A stretch of 64,000 bases of DNA from Alphaproteobacteria bacterium (GTDB taxonomy: Bacteria; Pseudomonadota; Alphaproteobacteria; Bin95), in NCBI GenBank assembly GCA_020638555.1, contig JACKII010000004.1, forward strand, positions 453,318 to 517,317, read 5' to 3'. A model generated the notes under the pieces. It saw only the letters and a list, made by a program, of their open reading frames with translations. It ran no database searches and was not told the origin of the DNA. The position numbers and the translations under genes are program-made. This document shows positions 36,340-45,193 of the stretch, in pieces (position 1 is the stretch's first letter; the number at the start of each line of letters is the position of its first letter).

Positions 36340-37380
36340 ATGTATGGTGCGATCGTGAACGCAATCACCCCTCTCTCGCGTCTTCAGCCCTTCGGGCACC
36401 TCGCCGGAATGCCGAGATCGGCATTGTTCCTGGTGACAGGTGGCTGCGGGTTCATCGGGTCGCATCTGGTCGACGCGTTGTTGGAGATGGGGCATCGGGT
36501 GCGCGTTCTCGATGACCTCTCCACCGGCAAACGCTCCAACATCCCCGAGGACAGGGTTGAACTCATCGTCGGCGATGTTGCGGATGCGCAGACGACACAG
36601 GACGCCATGGTCGGGGTGGATGGATGTTTCCATCTTGCCGCCGTCGCATCCGTCCAGCGGTCGAACGAGGATTGGGTCGGCGCCCATCTCGTCAACCTGA
36701 CGGGCACGATTGCGGTGTTCAACGCCGCACGCCATGCGAAAAACGACAACCCTATCCCGGTGGTCTACGCCAGTTCCGCGGCCGTATACGGCGACAACGC
36801 GGACCTGCCGCTGTCGGAAATCGCCATTCCCCGCCCCATGACGTCCTATGGCGCGGACAAGCTGGGATCGGAGCAACAGGCTCGGGTTGCGGGCCTGGTC
36901 CATACCATCCCGACGGCCGGTTTCCGCTTCTTCAACGTCTACGGGCCGCGCCAGGATCCGGCTTCGCCCTATTCCGGCGTCATCTCGATCTTCGCCCAGC
37001 GGTTGGCGTCCGGCAACGGGATCACGATTTTCGGGGACGGTCAGCAAACCCGCGATTTCGTCTATGTCGGCGACGTCGTCTGTCACCTGATCGCCGGGAT
37101 GAAAAACGCAGCCGTCGCCGCCCCGGTCTACAATGTCTGCACCGGCCGGGCGACGACCGTGCTGACGCTCGCCAATACCATTGCCGAACTGTTGCAGGTC
37201 GAGCCGGATATTCGGTTCGATCAGCCTCGCCCCGGCGACATCCGCCATTCACTGGGGGATCCCACCGCCGCCAAAATGGCGCTTTCGGTTCAGGCGCAGG
37301 TTTCGCTCGATCAAGGGCTTGGCTCCCTGCTGGAGACTTTGAACAGCGGCGCCGACAACGCGCTGGTTGTGGCCGCCTAG
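36340..37380 (+). CDS. NAD-dependent sugar epimerase/dehydratase (extended SDR, GalE/WbpP-like)
   Basis: A 346-residue nucleotide-sugar epimerase family protein. The NAD loop is LVTGGCGFIGSHLVDALLEMG, shown by TGGCGFIGSH. The family motifs FHLAAVASVQRS and VVYASSAAVYG are present, with catalytic SYGADK (Y-x3-K) and FRFFNVYGPRQDP. The GDGQQTRDFVYVGDVV substrate region follows. It most resembles UDP-N-acetylglucosamine/UDP-glucose 4-epimerases. The family core begins at the ATG at 36409; the ATG at 36340 adds 23 unalignable residues, and neither has a strong ribosome-binding site. It would supply activated sugar for the polysaccharide made by the glycosyltransferase in this locus. Confidence 0.9.
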   Translation: MYGAIVNAITPLSRLQPFGHLAGMPRSALFLVTGGCGFIGSHLVDALLEMGHRVRVLDDLSTGKRSNIPEDRVELIVGDVADAQTTQDAMVGVDGCFHLAAVASVQRSNEDWVGAHLVNLTGTIAVFNAARHAKNDNPIPVVYASSAAVYGDNADLPLSEIAIPRPMTSYGADKLGSEQQARVAGLVHTIPTAGFRFFNVYGPRQDPASPYSGVISIFAQRLASGNGITIFGDGQQTRDFVYVGDVVCHLIAGMKNAAVAAPVYNVCTGRATTVLTLANTIAELLQVEPDIRFDQPRPGDIRHSLGDPTAAKMALSVQAQVSLDQGLGSLLETLNSGADNALVVAA

Positions 37381-37542
37381 CCCCGCCGTTTCCAAAAGCC
37401 TCCTTGCGGGCCGGTTGGTATTAACCGTTTGGTTACCAATATGTGCGACCGTCGATAGCGATTGTCGGCCAAGTGGTGTTAGCATTGCGCAGCACTTGGG
37501 TTTTGGTAACGGGCCGGCTGCCCTGTTGGAGGCATTGAGCGC

Positions 37543-38241
37543 ATGAGCATCGGCGAATGGTCCGGCTCCGCAAAGGCGAATGCGGGGGCTTCCAATCCGG
37601 AACGGACCGATCCGGCCGCCGGCTCGACCGTGCTGCTGGCCGGTGGCGACGCCCTGTTGCGCGAGGGCGTGAAACGGCTGCTTGCCGCTTCCCTCGTCCC
37701 CGTTGTCGGCGAGCTGGAACAGTGGACGGCCCCCGCATCCCCTCCTGCCAACGCAGGGGCGCCGGGGATTCTCCTGGCCATCGACCCGGAATTGCGTATC
37801 GGTACGCCCCCGCCCTGGCTGCCGCTGGTGAACCGGCTGGGTCCGGAAACCCGGGTCGTCGCCCTGTTCAGCCGCGGCGGCGACCGCGAGGCGGTTGCCG
37901 CGCTCCAGGCCGGAGCCGCCGGCTGTCTGTTCACGGCCATGTCCGCAACCGCCTTGGTGCTGTCGCTGCAACTCGTGGCGCTGGGCGAGAACGTGTTTCC
38001 CTGCCGCATCAGCTCCGCCTTTGCTCACCTGGCCAACAATGGCGACCCGTTCCACCTGACGCCGCGCGAACGCGACATTCTGCGCGGGCTGGTCTCCGGG
38101 CGCTCGAACAAGGAAATCGCCAACGGCGTCGGCACCACGGATATGACGGTCAAGGCGCAACTGCGCCACCTGTTGCGCAAGCTCGGCGTCACCAACCGCA
38201 CCCAGGCAGCGCTCTGGGCACGCGAACACGGGTTCGACTAG
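37543..38241 (+). CDS. LuxR-family regulator with degenerate receiver domain
   Basis: A 232-residue NarL/LuxR-type protein. The DNA-binding half (about 170-225) is intact: LTPRERDILRGLVSGRSNKEIANGVG, of which GRSNKEIANGVGTTDMTVKA is diagnostic, then LLRKLGVTNRTQAALWA. The N-terminal receiver-like half lacks the paired acidic residues that bind magnesium (LLAGGDALL where DD is expected). It keeps an Asp (D81 in LLAIDPEL) near the phosphorylation position. It may act without phosphorylation. It sits next to the epimerase at the edge of the surface-structure locus. Gene order suggests a link, but no binding site can be assigned. Confidence 0.88.
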   Translation: MSIGEWSGSAKANAGASNPERTDPAAGSTVLLAGGDALLREGVKRLLAASLVPVVGELEQWTAPASPPANAGAPGILLAIDPELRIGTPPPWLPLVNRLGPETRVVALFSRGGDREAVAALQAGAAGCLFTAMSATALVLSLQLVALGENVFPCRISSAFAHLANNGDPFHLTPRERDILRGLVSGRSNKEIANGVGTTDMTVKAQLRHLLRKLGVTNRTQAALWAREHGFD

Positions 38242-38325
38242 GCGGGTCCCGGCAAGGCTGCGCCGGGTTGCGTCGCCCTGCTCCCGGGGCTAGGGTCGCC
38301 CTCCGTTACCCGGATCAACGGATCA

Positions 38326-38871
38326 ATGCCCATGCGAACCCTTCTCGCCGCCGCCACCCTGGCCGTCGCCCTGCTCGCCGGCAGCAACAGCGCCCTTGCC
38401 GACGCCAACACGCTGATCATGGAATTGCGAACCGGCAAGGTCACGATCGAGATGCGCCCCGACCTGGCGCCGAAGCATGTCGCCCGCATCAAGGAACTGG
38501 TGCGCAAGCATTTCTATGACGGCCTCACATTCCATCGGGTGCTAGAAGGGTTCATGGCCCAGACCGGAGACCCGAAGGGCGATGGCACCGGCGGTTCCGG
38601 CAAGAACCTGCCGGCCGAATTCACGCCGACGCCGTTTGTGCGCGGCACGGTCGGCATGGCCCGGGCGCAGAACCCCAACAGCGCCGACAGCCAGTTCTTC
38701 ATCATGTTCGAGGCCGGTCCCTCCCTGAACGGCCAATACACCGTCTGGGGCGAGGTGACGGACGGCATGGACAAGGTCGACCGCATCAAGAAGGGCGAGC
38801 CGGCCCTGAACGGCTTGGTGCAAAACCCGGATCGCATCGTGCGGATGTATATGGAAGACGACGCCCGCTGA
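38326..38871 (+). CDS. Periplasmic peptidylprolyl cis-trans isomerase, cyclophilin type
   Basis: A 181-residue protein with a signal peptide (LLAAATLAVALLAGSNSALA) and a complete cyclophilin domain: YDGLTFHRVLEGFMAQTGDP with the catalytic FHR arginine, GTGGSGKNLPAEF, then GTVGMARAQNPNSADSQFFIM (core MARAQNPNSADSQFFI) and LNGQYTVWGEV. It speeds proline isomerisation during folding of exported proteins. The start is 38326 or the ATG two codons later; the ribosome-binding site is weak. It stands alone in the region. Confidence 0.95.
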   Translation: MPMRTLLAAATLAVALLAGSNSALADANTLIMELRTGKVTIEMRPDLAPKHVARIKELVRKHFYDGLTFHRVLEGFMAQTGDPKGDGTGGSGKNLPAEFTPTPFVRGTVGMARAQNPNSADSQFFIMFEAGPSLNGQYTVWGEVTDGMDKVDRIKKGEPALNGLVQNPDRIVRMYMEDDAR

Positions 38872-38970
38872 CCGTATCTCCGTCTTCGGGCCGACGCGAC
38901 CGATGATCGGCCCGAACGCGAACCACCGCCCTGGTGGCGCCGTCGGTCGCCCCTGCCGGCGAAAACGGCC

Positions 38971-41208
38971 TCAGCCCATGCCGTCGGAAAAGCGCGGGCG
39001 CCAGTACAGCATGCGCAGGCCATTCAGCATCACCAGGCCGACGCCGACGCCCAGCAGGATCAGCGCGATCCAGACATCCAGCCGCCCCATCACCGCCAGC
39101 ACCACCGCCGCCAGCATCGGCACGGTCGCCAGGACCGCCGACTGCCACAGCCGCCTTTTGGTGACCCGCGCCGCGGCGAAACAGGCGGAGAGCAGCAGCG
39201 GGCTCTCGTCGCGTACCAGAAAGCCGGTCCGCGCCGCTGCGGGGCTGTCCAGTATTCCGAAACCGATGCTGACGTCCGCGGCCGCCAATGCGGCGCCATC
39301 GCGCACCGGATGCCCGGTCATGGCAACGACATGGCCGCTTTCGCGCATCGCCGCGATCTCCGCAACCTGCTGCTCGTCGGTTTCCGCGATCACATAGCTG
39401 TCGCTGGCCACCGTCGCGGCGATCTGTTCGAGTTCGTGCACATCGCGGTCGCTCATCAGGCAGGTTTCGACCCCGTTGGCGCGCAAATCCAGCAAGGCCC
39501 GGCGTGCCGTCAGGCGGATCGGTTCGGTCAGCCAGATGACTCCGGCCGCACGACCGTCGACGACGACATACATCGGCTCCGCCGCCAACTCGCCCGGCAG
39601 ATCGCCATGCAGGAAATTCGGATGGATCCGGACGCCCTGAGCGGCCAGGAACGCCGCCGTGCCCGTCGCGACGCGATGGCTGCGCCCGCTCTGTTGCACG
39701 TCGGCAACGACGCCATCCGCTTGCTGAACCTGCCGCGTTTCCAGACCTGTCTCGGCCACACCGCTGCGGATGGCCGCCCGAGCGACCGCACCGGCCCAGC
39801 GAAACGCGCTGCCCTCCACCGCCGCTGCGGCCAGCCCCAGAATGCGCCGTTCGTCGCCGCCTCCCGCCGCCGTGGCTTTGAGCACCCGGCGGCGGCCCTC
39901 GGTCACCACGCCCGACATCCGGGCGACAAGCAGCGTCACCTGGCCGACGCGATCGATCGCGGCCGGATCGCGCACCCATATGCCCCACCGGCGCAAGACC
40001 AATGCCGCAACGCTATAGGCCGTGGGGCCGATCAGCATCAGGCTCGCGGGCGTGGCGGCCGCGGCGACCAGCATGCCCTGCTCCAGCGGAACACCCCACC
40101 AGTCTGGTCCGGCCATGATCCCGACCGCGACCACGATCATGGCCAGCACCAGGGCGCCGAAATACGCCCATTTCAGCCGGCGATCCAACCAGCCATGCAC
40201 CACGGCCTGACGCGGCGAGTCCTCCGCCGCCGCCAGACGCGCCAGCAGGCCGACAACGGCATTCCGCGGCCGCGCGGTCACCTTGACGCGCAGAGGCGCA
40301 CCCAGATTCACGGTGCCGGCCAGCACCGCGTCGCCGGGGCCATAGGGTTGGGGCGCGTCGGCGCCGGTGATGGTGCTTTCGTCCACCGGCCCGGCCCCCT
40401 CGACAATGGTGCCGTCGGCGGGAAAGCGCATCCCTTGCCCGACCACGACCACCCGCCCGCGTTGCAGCGTCGCCGTGCGGACCCGTTGCAGGCCGTTGCG
40501 GCCCTCCACCGTCGCGTCGTCAGGCATGAGATGCAGCAGGTTCCGGACCTTTTCGCTCGATATGGCCTGGCTGGCCCGGTTCGCCGCCTGGGCCAGCAGG
40601 CCACAGAACACGATCAGGGTTCCCAGCAGAAAATACGGCTGGCCCGCGTCCCGCAAATGCAAAGACGACAACAGCCCGGCGGTCCAGGCCGCGCCGGCGC
40701 CGATCACCAGGGTCATTTCCACGCTGAAGCGCAAGCGGCGCAGCCCGGCCGCGGCTTCGCGCAACACCGAGGCCCCCGGGATCAGCAGGACGAACACGGT
40801 GGCCGCCGCCTGGGCCATCAAGGGGATCGGCCAGGCCAGGCCAAAGCCATAGCGGGCAAACACGATCTGCGCGACCAGCACCAGCAGCGCGAGCGCAGCC
40901 TGGTCGATGACCGCCAGATTGCGCCGTCCGACGGACCGTCGCACCACCGCAGCCGGAAGCTGCGCCGTATCGAGGGCTCGGCGCAGGGTTCCGGACGGTA
41001 CGGAGCTTTGTACGACCAGCACGCTGCCCGCCTTGTCCAGCAGCACGCGGCTGACGCCCGGGATCTCGGCCAGCACCGCCTTGGCTCGCAAGCCGAGATC
41101 GACGCCATGGCGGCCCCGCAAGCGTAAGACGCAAGAGCGCTGCTCGGCCTGCCTGCCATTGCCGACGGATGCCTTGGGTCCGCGATCATTCATCCCGATC
41201 GATACCAC
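38971..41208 (-). CDS. P1B-type ATPase-like protein lacking all catalytic motifs (pseudo-ATPase)
   Basis: A 745-residue membrane protein with the full P1B heavy-metal ATPase layout: an N-terminal HMA-like domain (about 25-75), about eight membrane helices, actuator, nucleotide/phosphorylation domain and final helix pair. Every motif needed for transport is changed. There is no CxxC in the HMA-like domain. TGES is TGAD (281-284), the CPC/CPx metal site is TPA (386-388), the phosphorylation loop DKTGT is ARMSG (429-433) and GDGxNDAPAL is TGHPVRDGAAL. Surrounding sequence stays family-like (PADGTIVEGAGPVDEST, AADVSIGFG), so this is a conserved non-enzyme rather than random decay. The GTG at 41208 has AGGGG six bases upstream. 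No metal-resistance genes are nearby. Confidence 0.85.
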   Translation of the reverse strand: MVSIGMNDRGPKASVGNGRQAEQRSCVLRLRGRHGVDLGLRAKAVLAEIPGVSRVLLDKAGSVLVVQSSVPSGTLRRALDTAQLPAAVVRRSVGRRNLAVIDQAALALLVLVAQIVFARYGFGLAWPIPLMAQAAATVFVLLIPGASVLREAAAGLRRLRFSVEMTLVIGAGAAWTAGLLSSLHLRDAGQPYFLLGTLIVFCGLLAQAANRASQAISSEKVRNLLHLMPDDATVEGRNGLQRVRTATLQRGRVVVVGQGMRFPADGTIVEGAGPVDESTITGADAPQPYGPGDAVLAGTVNLGAPLRVKVTARPRNAVVGLLARLAAAEDSPRQAVVHGWLDRRLKWAYFGALVLAMIVVAVGIMAGPDWWGVPLEQGMLVAAAATPASLMLIGPTAYSVAALVLRRWGIWVRDPAAIDRVGQVTLLVARMSGVVTEGRRRVLKATAAGGGDERRILGLAAAAVEGSAFRWAGAVARAAIRSGVAETGLETRQVQQADGVVADVQQSGRSHRVATGTAAFLAAQGVRIHPNFLHGDLPGELAAEPMYVVVDGRAAGVIWLTEPIRLTARRALLDLRANGVETCLMSDRDVHELEQIAATVASDSYVIAETDEQQVAEIAAMRESGHVVAMTGHPVRDGAALAAADVSIGFGILDSPAAARTGFLVRDESPLLLSACFAAARVTKRRLWQSAVLATVPMLAAVVLAVMGRLDVWIALILLGVGVGLVMLNGLRMLYWRPRFSDGMG

Positions 41209-41350
41209 GATGAACCCCTATGTTTGGCCAGCATACACAGAATCCACACCCATGTACCGCAACACCGGAAACGATGAGGCATCGCAGAAAACCCATTTTA
41301 CATCATAATATATGCACCCTGCTACAGCTTACGTGCGTGTCCTTCCCCGA

Positions 41351-42403
41351 TCAGCGGCTCGCGCGGGAATGGAAGCCCCCGAAATGGGAGGGAATGGCCT
41401 TCACCCGCGCGACCAGATCGGCGTGCCGGTCCGGGTCCAGGTCTTCCGGCATGTCGAACCGCATCACGTCGACGACACCGCCAAAGCGCTCTTCGATCGC
41501 CTTGGGCAGTTCATCATAGGTCCCGACCGCGGCGAACAGGGACACCACGTCGTCCGGCACCTGTGCCGCCAGTTCGTTCCATTTGCCCTCGACCGAAAGT
41601 CGGTGCAGCTTCAAGCCCAGATCCTCCAGCCCGTGGGTGGCGAACACCGGCAGATAGGTGCGGGTCGAGCCATAGAAGCCGACGCGGTAGCGCACCCATT
41701 CGAACCGCTCGGCCACCGCCGCCTCGTCCTTGCCGGTGGCGACGAAGCCGCCGCCCGAAATCTCCAGATGGCCCCGCTCGCGCCCGGACGCCTCCAGACC
41801 GGCATTGATCCGGGCCATGCAGACATCCTCGATGTATTTGCGGGTGCAGAAGCCGTGCAGCCGGGCGCCGTCGGCCACCCGTCCCGCCATCCGCAACATG
41901 TCCGGCCCGACCGCGGCGACGCTCACCGGGATCGGGTGGTGATGGTTCGGCTTCGGCGAGAATTCCGGCGTCATCAGGGTGAAGTTGTAATGCTCGCCCT
42001 GGAAGTCCAGTTTTTCGCCGTGGTCCCAGACATTCCAGATCGCACGCAGCGACTGCATGTATTCCCGCATCCGTCCGACCGGGTCGCGCCAGGGCACGGA
42101 AAAGCGGCGCTCGTTGTGCCCCTTCACCTGCGTGCCCAGCCCCAGTTCGAACCGGCCGTTGGAGTTCGCGTGCAGGTCGTGACCCATATTCGCGACCACC
42201 ATGGGCGAGCGCGGGAACGCCACCGCGATCGAGGTGTTCAGCGCCACGCGCTCGGTCACGCTGGCAGCGACGGCCAGCGGCAGAAACGGATCGTGCGCCA
42301 GTTCCGAGGACGACACGCCGTCATAGCCGATGGCTTCCGCCTTTCGGGCGATTTCTGCGGTCCGGGTCCAGTCGTCGACCGGCAGTTGGGCGAACACGCG
42401 CAT
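41351..42403 (-). CDS. LLM-class flavin-dependent oxidoreductase (F420/FMN, luciferase-like)
   Basis: A 350-residue TIM-barrel oxidoreductase of the TIGR03617-like group. It begins MRVFAQLPVDDWTRTAEIARKAEAIGYDGV, with the family ERVALNTSIAVAFPRSPMVVA and RFELGLGTQVKGHNERRF motifs (RFELGLGTQV is the cofactor region) and a C-terminal DVMRFDMPEDLD. The start at 42403 is chosen because AAGGA lies seven bases upstream; an ATG at 42424 has no ribosome-binding site. The substrate is unknown; such enzymes act on diverse small molecules with reduced F420 or FMN. It is divergent from the dehydratase gene. Confidence 0.92.
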   Translation of the reverse strand: MRVFAQLPVDDWTRTAEIARKAEAIGYDGVSSSELAHDPFLPLAVAASVTERVALNTSIAVAFPRSPMVVANMGHDLHANSNGRFELGLGTQVKGHNERRFSVPWRDPVGRMREYMQSLRAIWNVWDHGEKLDFQGEHYNFTLMTPEFSPKPNHHHPIPVSVAAVGPDMLRMAGRVADGARLHGFCTRKYIEDVCMARINAGLEASGRERGHLEISGGGFVATGKDEAAVAERFEWVRYRVGFYGSTRTYLPVFATHGLEDLGLKLHRLSVEGKWNELAAQVPDDVVSLFAAVGTYDELPKAIEERFGGVVDVMRFDMPEDLDPDRHADLVARVKAIPSHFGGFHSRASR

Positions 42404-42492
42404 AGGGCATTCCTTCTGAGACATTCGGTTTTCGGGCCTTCCGTGCGAGGCCGCTTCGCCCTAGCATGCAGCGAACCGAGGAGAACGCCAAG

Positions 42493-43365
42493 ATGCCTGA
42501 CAGCACCGCCCCCGCCATCGCCATCGACGAGTTGCGCCGCCATATCGGCAACACGGTCGAGGATCACGACACCATCACCGCCTGGCCGATGGCGGCGATG
42601 ACCGCCACGCTCGACCGCAACGAGGTAGCGCCGGAGATCGGCACGCCCATCCCGCAGGGCTGGCACCAGTTCTGGTTCCTGCCGACCACCCGCCCCGGCG
42701 AGCTGGGGCCGGACGGCGCGCCCACCTCCTCCGGCGTGATCCCGGCCATGCCGCTGCCGCGGCGCATGTTCGCCGGCACCACCTGGACCTTCCACCAGCC
42801 GCTGCATGTGGGCGATGTCTGCCGGCGCGAGACCGAACTCACCGACATCCAGATGAAGGCCGGCTCCACCGGCACGCTGGTCTTCGCCACCGTCATCAGC
42901 CGCATTTACGGCCCAAACGGGCTCGCCATCGAGGAGGAGCGCGGCACCGCCTTCCGCGAGGCCGTGGCCGAGGGCAGCCAATCCGCCACGCCCAAACGCG
43001 AGACCCCGCCCGCCGGCACCGTCTGGCGCCGCGAGCACACCTGCGACGAGGCGATGCTGTTCCGCTTCTCCGCCCTCACCTTCAACACCCACCGCATCCA
43101 CTACGACGCCCCCTGGGCCAAGGATGTGGAGGGCTATCCGGCGCTGGTGGTGCACGGGCCGCTGTCGTCGACGCTGCTGATCAACTTCGTGCGCGACTGC
43201 CACCCGACGCAGACCATCAAGACCTACCGCATGCGCGCCCGCGCACCGCTGTTCGCCAACACGCCCATCACGCTGGTCGGCCGCCCCACCGCGGACGGCT
43301 GCGAGTGCTGGAGCCTGACGCCGGAGGGCACCGTCGCCATGCAGGTGCAGGTGTCGTTTGCCTGA
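42493..43365 (+). CDS. MaoC-like acyl-CoA dehydratase/hydratase (HTD2 / mesaconyl-CoA hydratase type)
   Basis: A 290-residue double hot-dog protein. The N-terminal part is the FAS1-like dehydratase half (GWHQFWFLPTTRPGELGPDG, then PLPRRMFAGTTWTFHQPLHVGD). The C-terminal half has the MaoC-type signature LFRFSALTFNTHRIHYDAPWAKDVEGYPALVVHGPL, in which FNTHRIHYD carries the catalytic His/Asp pair. Relatives include mesaconyl-C4-CoA hydratase and mitochondrial HTD2-type dehydratase. The start at 42493 follows GAGGAG. It overlaps the next gene by 8 bases, so they form an operon. Confidence 0.9.
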   Translation: MPDSTAPAIAIDELRRHIGNTVEDHDTITAWPMAAMTATLDRNEVAPEIGTPIPQGWHQFWFLPTTRPGELGPDGAPTSSGVIPAMPLPRRMFAGTTWTFHQPLHVGDVCRRETELTDIQMKAGSTGTLVFATVISRIYGPNGLAIEEERGTAFREAVAEGSQSATPKRETPPAGTVWRREHTCDEAMLFRFSALTFNTHRIHYDAPWAKDVEGYPALVVHGPLSSTLLINFVRDCHPTQTIKTYRMRARAPLFANTPITLVGRPTADGCECWSLTPEGTVAMQVQVSFA

Positions 43366-43864
43366 AGCCGCCCCCACCAACACCGCCGCCTTCTCCGCCG
43401 AGGGCGGCTGCACCTGCGGCGCCGTGCGCTTCCGCCTGACCGCGCGGCCGCTGGTCGTCCACGGTTGCCATTGCCGCTGGTGCCAGCGCGAGACCGGCAG
43501 CGCACTCGCCATCAACGCCATGATCGAGCGCGACCGGCTGGAAGTGCTCGCGGGCGAGACCGAGGACGTCCTGACCCCGTCGGCCAGCGGCAAGGGCCAG
43601 CGCGTGCACCGCTGCCCGACCTGCAAGGTGGCGCTCTGGAGCCATTATGCGGGAGCCGGCCCAACCATCGCCTTCGTCCGCGTCGGCACGCTCGACGAGC
43701 CGGACCGGCTGCCGCCGGACTTCCACATCTTCACCGCCTCGAAACAACCCTGGCTGACCCTGCCCGCGGGTGCCCGGTCCTTCCCGGACTATTACAACCC
43801 GCGCGAGGTCTGGCCGGCCGAAACCCTCCAGCGCTTCAAGGCGGCGCGCAAGGCGACCGGCTAA
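43358..43864 (+). CDS. GFA-domain (glutathione-dependent formaldehyde-activating family) zinc protein
   Basis: A 168-residue protein with the complete GFA zinc-ligand set: GGCTCGAVRFRL, HGCHCRWCQRETGSAL and HRCPTCKVALWSHY. The fold is that of the CENP-V/GFA family. Some members act on S-hydroxymethylglutathione, but many are of unknown role. The start is a TTG at 43358 overlapping the end of the upstream dehydratase gene; no ATG is available before the first zinc ligand, so translation is probably coupled. Confidence 0.9.
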   Translation: MPEAAPTNTAAFSAEGGCTCGAVRFRLTARPLVVHGCHCRWCQRETGSALAINAMIERDRLEVLAGETEDVLTPSASGKGQRVHRCPTCKVALWSHYAGAGPTIAFVRVGTLDEPDRLPPDFHIFTASKQPWLTLPAGARSFPDYYNPREVWPAETLQRFKAARKATG

Positions 43865-43896
43865 ATCGCATTCGGTCCTGGTTGAACCCCTCTCCT

Positions 43897-44012
43897 GCCC
43901 CATCTCCCGCGCAAGCGGGAGCCCATGCCTGAGAGCTTCTCACAGGACACGGACTCTGTCTTTGGCTTTCAGGCGTGGGTCCCCGCTTCCGCGAGGACAG
44001 GGATGATGGGGC
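43897..44012. repeat. Extragenic palindromic element
   Basis: A 116-base imperfect palindrome between convergent genes. GCCCCATC (43897-43904) pairs with GATGGGGC (44005-44012), and the arm around CCCGCGCAAGCGGGAGCCCATGCCTGA pairs with 43969-43997 (core CATGCCTGA with TCAGGCGTG). It is of the dispersed, REP-like kind made of nested inverted repeats. Confidence 0.6.
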
Positions 44013-44054
44013 GATGCCGAATGAGCCGGGCCGAGCCGAATGTGCGCCTGCCGC

Positions 44055-45107
44055 TCAGCCTGCGTTGCGGCGCTCTACCACTTCCCAGGCGCGGCGGGCG
44101 AGCGCCAGGCCCTGGCGGCCGACCTCCTCCGCGTCGTCGCTGGCTGCGTTGCCGGCGAGCCCCCGAGCACGGACCCCGTCCAGGATCGCGGCGAAGCGGA
44201 ACATGGCATGGACCATGTGCGCGTCCGTCACCGTGTCCGGCCGGCCGGCCGCGACGCGGTAGTGCTCGATCACTTCCTCGAACGCCGGAATCCCCAGCAC
44301 CTCCCGGTCCTTGTCGCGAATGCCGAAAAACTCGTCCGAACGGCAGAAAAAGAGGACGCACAGATAGGCCAGATCGCTCAGCGGGTGGCCCAGCGTCGAG
44401 ATTTCCCAGTCGAACACGGCGATCACCCGCGGCTCGGTCGGGTGGAACATCAGATTGCCGACCCGGTAATCGCCATGGGCGATGCGGCTTTCGTCGCCCG
44501 CCGGCATGTGCTGCGGCAGCCATTCGATCAGCCGGTCCATTTCCGGGATGTCCTGGGTCTTGGTCTCCAGGAAGTTCCGCGACCAGCGCCGGAACTGGCG
44601 CTCGTAATAGCTGCCGGGCCGGCCGAAATCGCCGAGGCCGATGGCCTCCGGGTCGTAGGAGTGCAGCTTCGCCAGTGTCTCGGTCATGTTCAGATACATC
44701 GCCCGCCGCTCCTCCGGCGCGCAACCGGGCAGGCTCGAGTCGGTGAACACGCGCCCGTCCATCTTCTCCATCACATAGAAGGGCGTGCCGACGACCGAGC
44801 GGTCCTCGCAGTAATGGAATTGCTCGGCCACGGGGAAGCCCTGGGCGTGCAGCGCCTTCTGCACCCGGTATTCCCGGTCCACCGCGTGCGCCGACGGCAG
44901 CAATTCGCCCGGCGGCTGCTTGCGGACGACATAGGCCGCGTCGTCGAACGAGACGAAATAGGTCGGGTTCGACTGGCCGTGGCTGAACAGCCGGCACTGC
45001 ATCGGCCCGGCCGCGGCGGGCACAACCCCCCGCAAATACTCGGCAAGCCGGCCCTCGTCGATTTTCAGGGCATCGCGGGCTTCGATGGTGGCGGTGCCTT
45101 CGGACAT
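44055..45107 (-). CDS. Phosphotransferase family protein (APH fold, ACAD10-like kinase)
   Basis: A 350-residue aminoglycoside-phosphotransferase-fold protein. The Gly-rich/ATP region is LFSHGQSNPTYFV with YVVRKQPPGELLPSAHAVDREY. The catalytic loop is SRIAHGDYRVGNLMFH, followed by IAVFDWEISTLGHPLSDLAYL with the metal-binding Asp. This matches the subgroup fused to acyl-CoA dehydrogenases (ACAD10/11), which phosphorylate 4-hydroxyacyl-CoAs during hydroxy-acid breakdown. Here it is unfused and no dehydrogenase is adjacent, so the substrate is inferred only from family. AGGGA precedes the ATG. Confidence 0.92.
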   Translation of the reverse strand: MSEGTATIEARDALKIDEGRLAEYLRGVVPAAAGPMQCRLFSHGQSNPTYFVSFDDAAYVVRKQPPGELLPSAHAVDREYRVQKALHAQGFPVAEQFHYCEDRSVVGTPFYVMEKMDGRVFTDSSLPGCAPEERRAMYLNMTETLAKLHSYDPEAIGLGDFGRPGSYYERQFRRWSRNFLETKTQDIPEMDRLIEWLPQHMPAGDESRIAHGDYRVGNLMFHPTEPRVIAVFDWEISTLGHPLSDLAYLCVLFFCRSDEFFGIRDKDREVLGIPAFEEVIEHYRVAAGRPDTVTDAHMVHAMFRFAAILDGVRARGLAGNAASDDAEEVGRQGLALARRAWEVVERRNAG

Positions 45108-45193
45108 GGCATTCCCTAATCGGTCGCTGGCATTGGACTCCGATGGCTATGGCATAACCGAACCCCAGACAAGCCCATTCCATGCCCACACCC

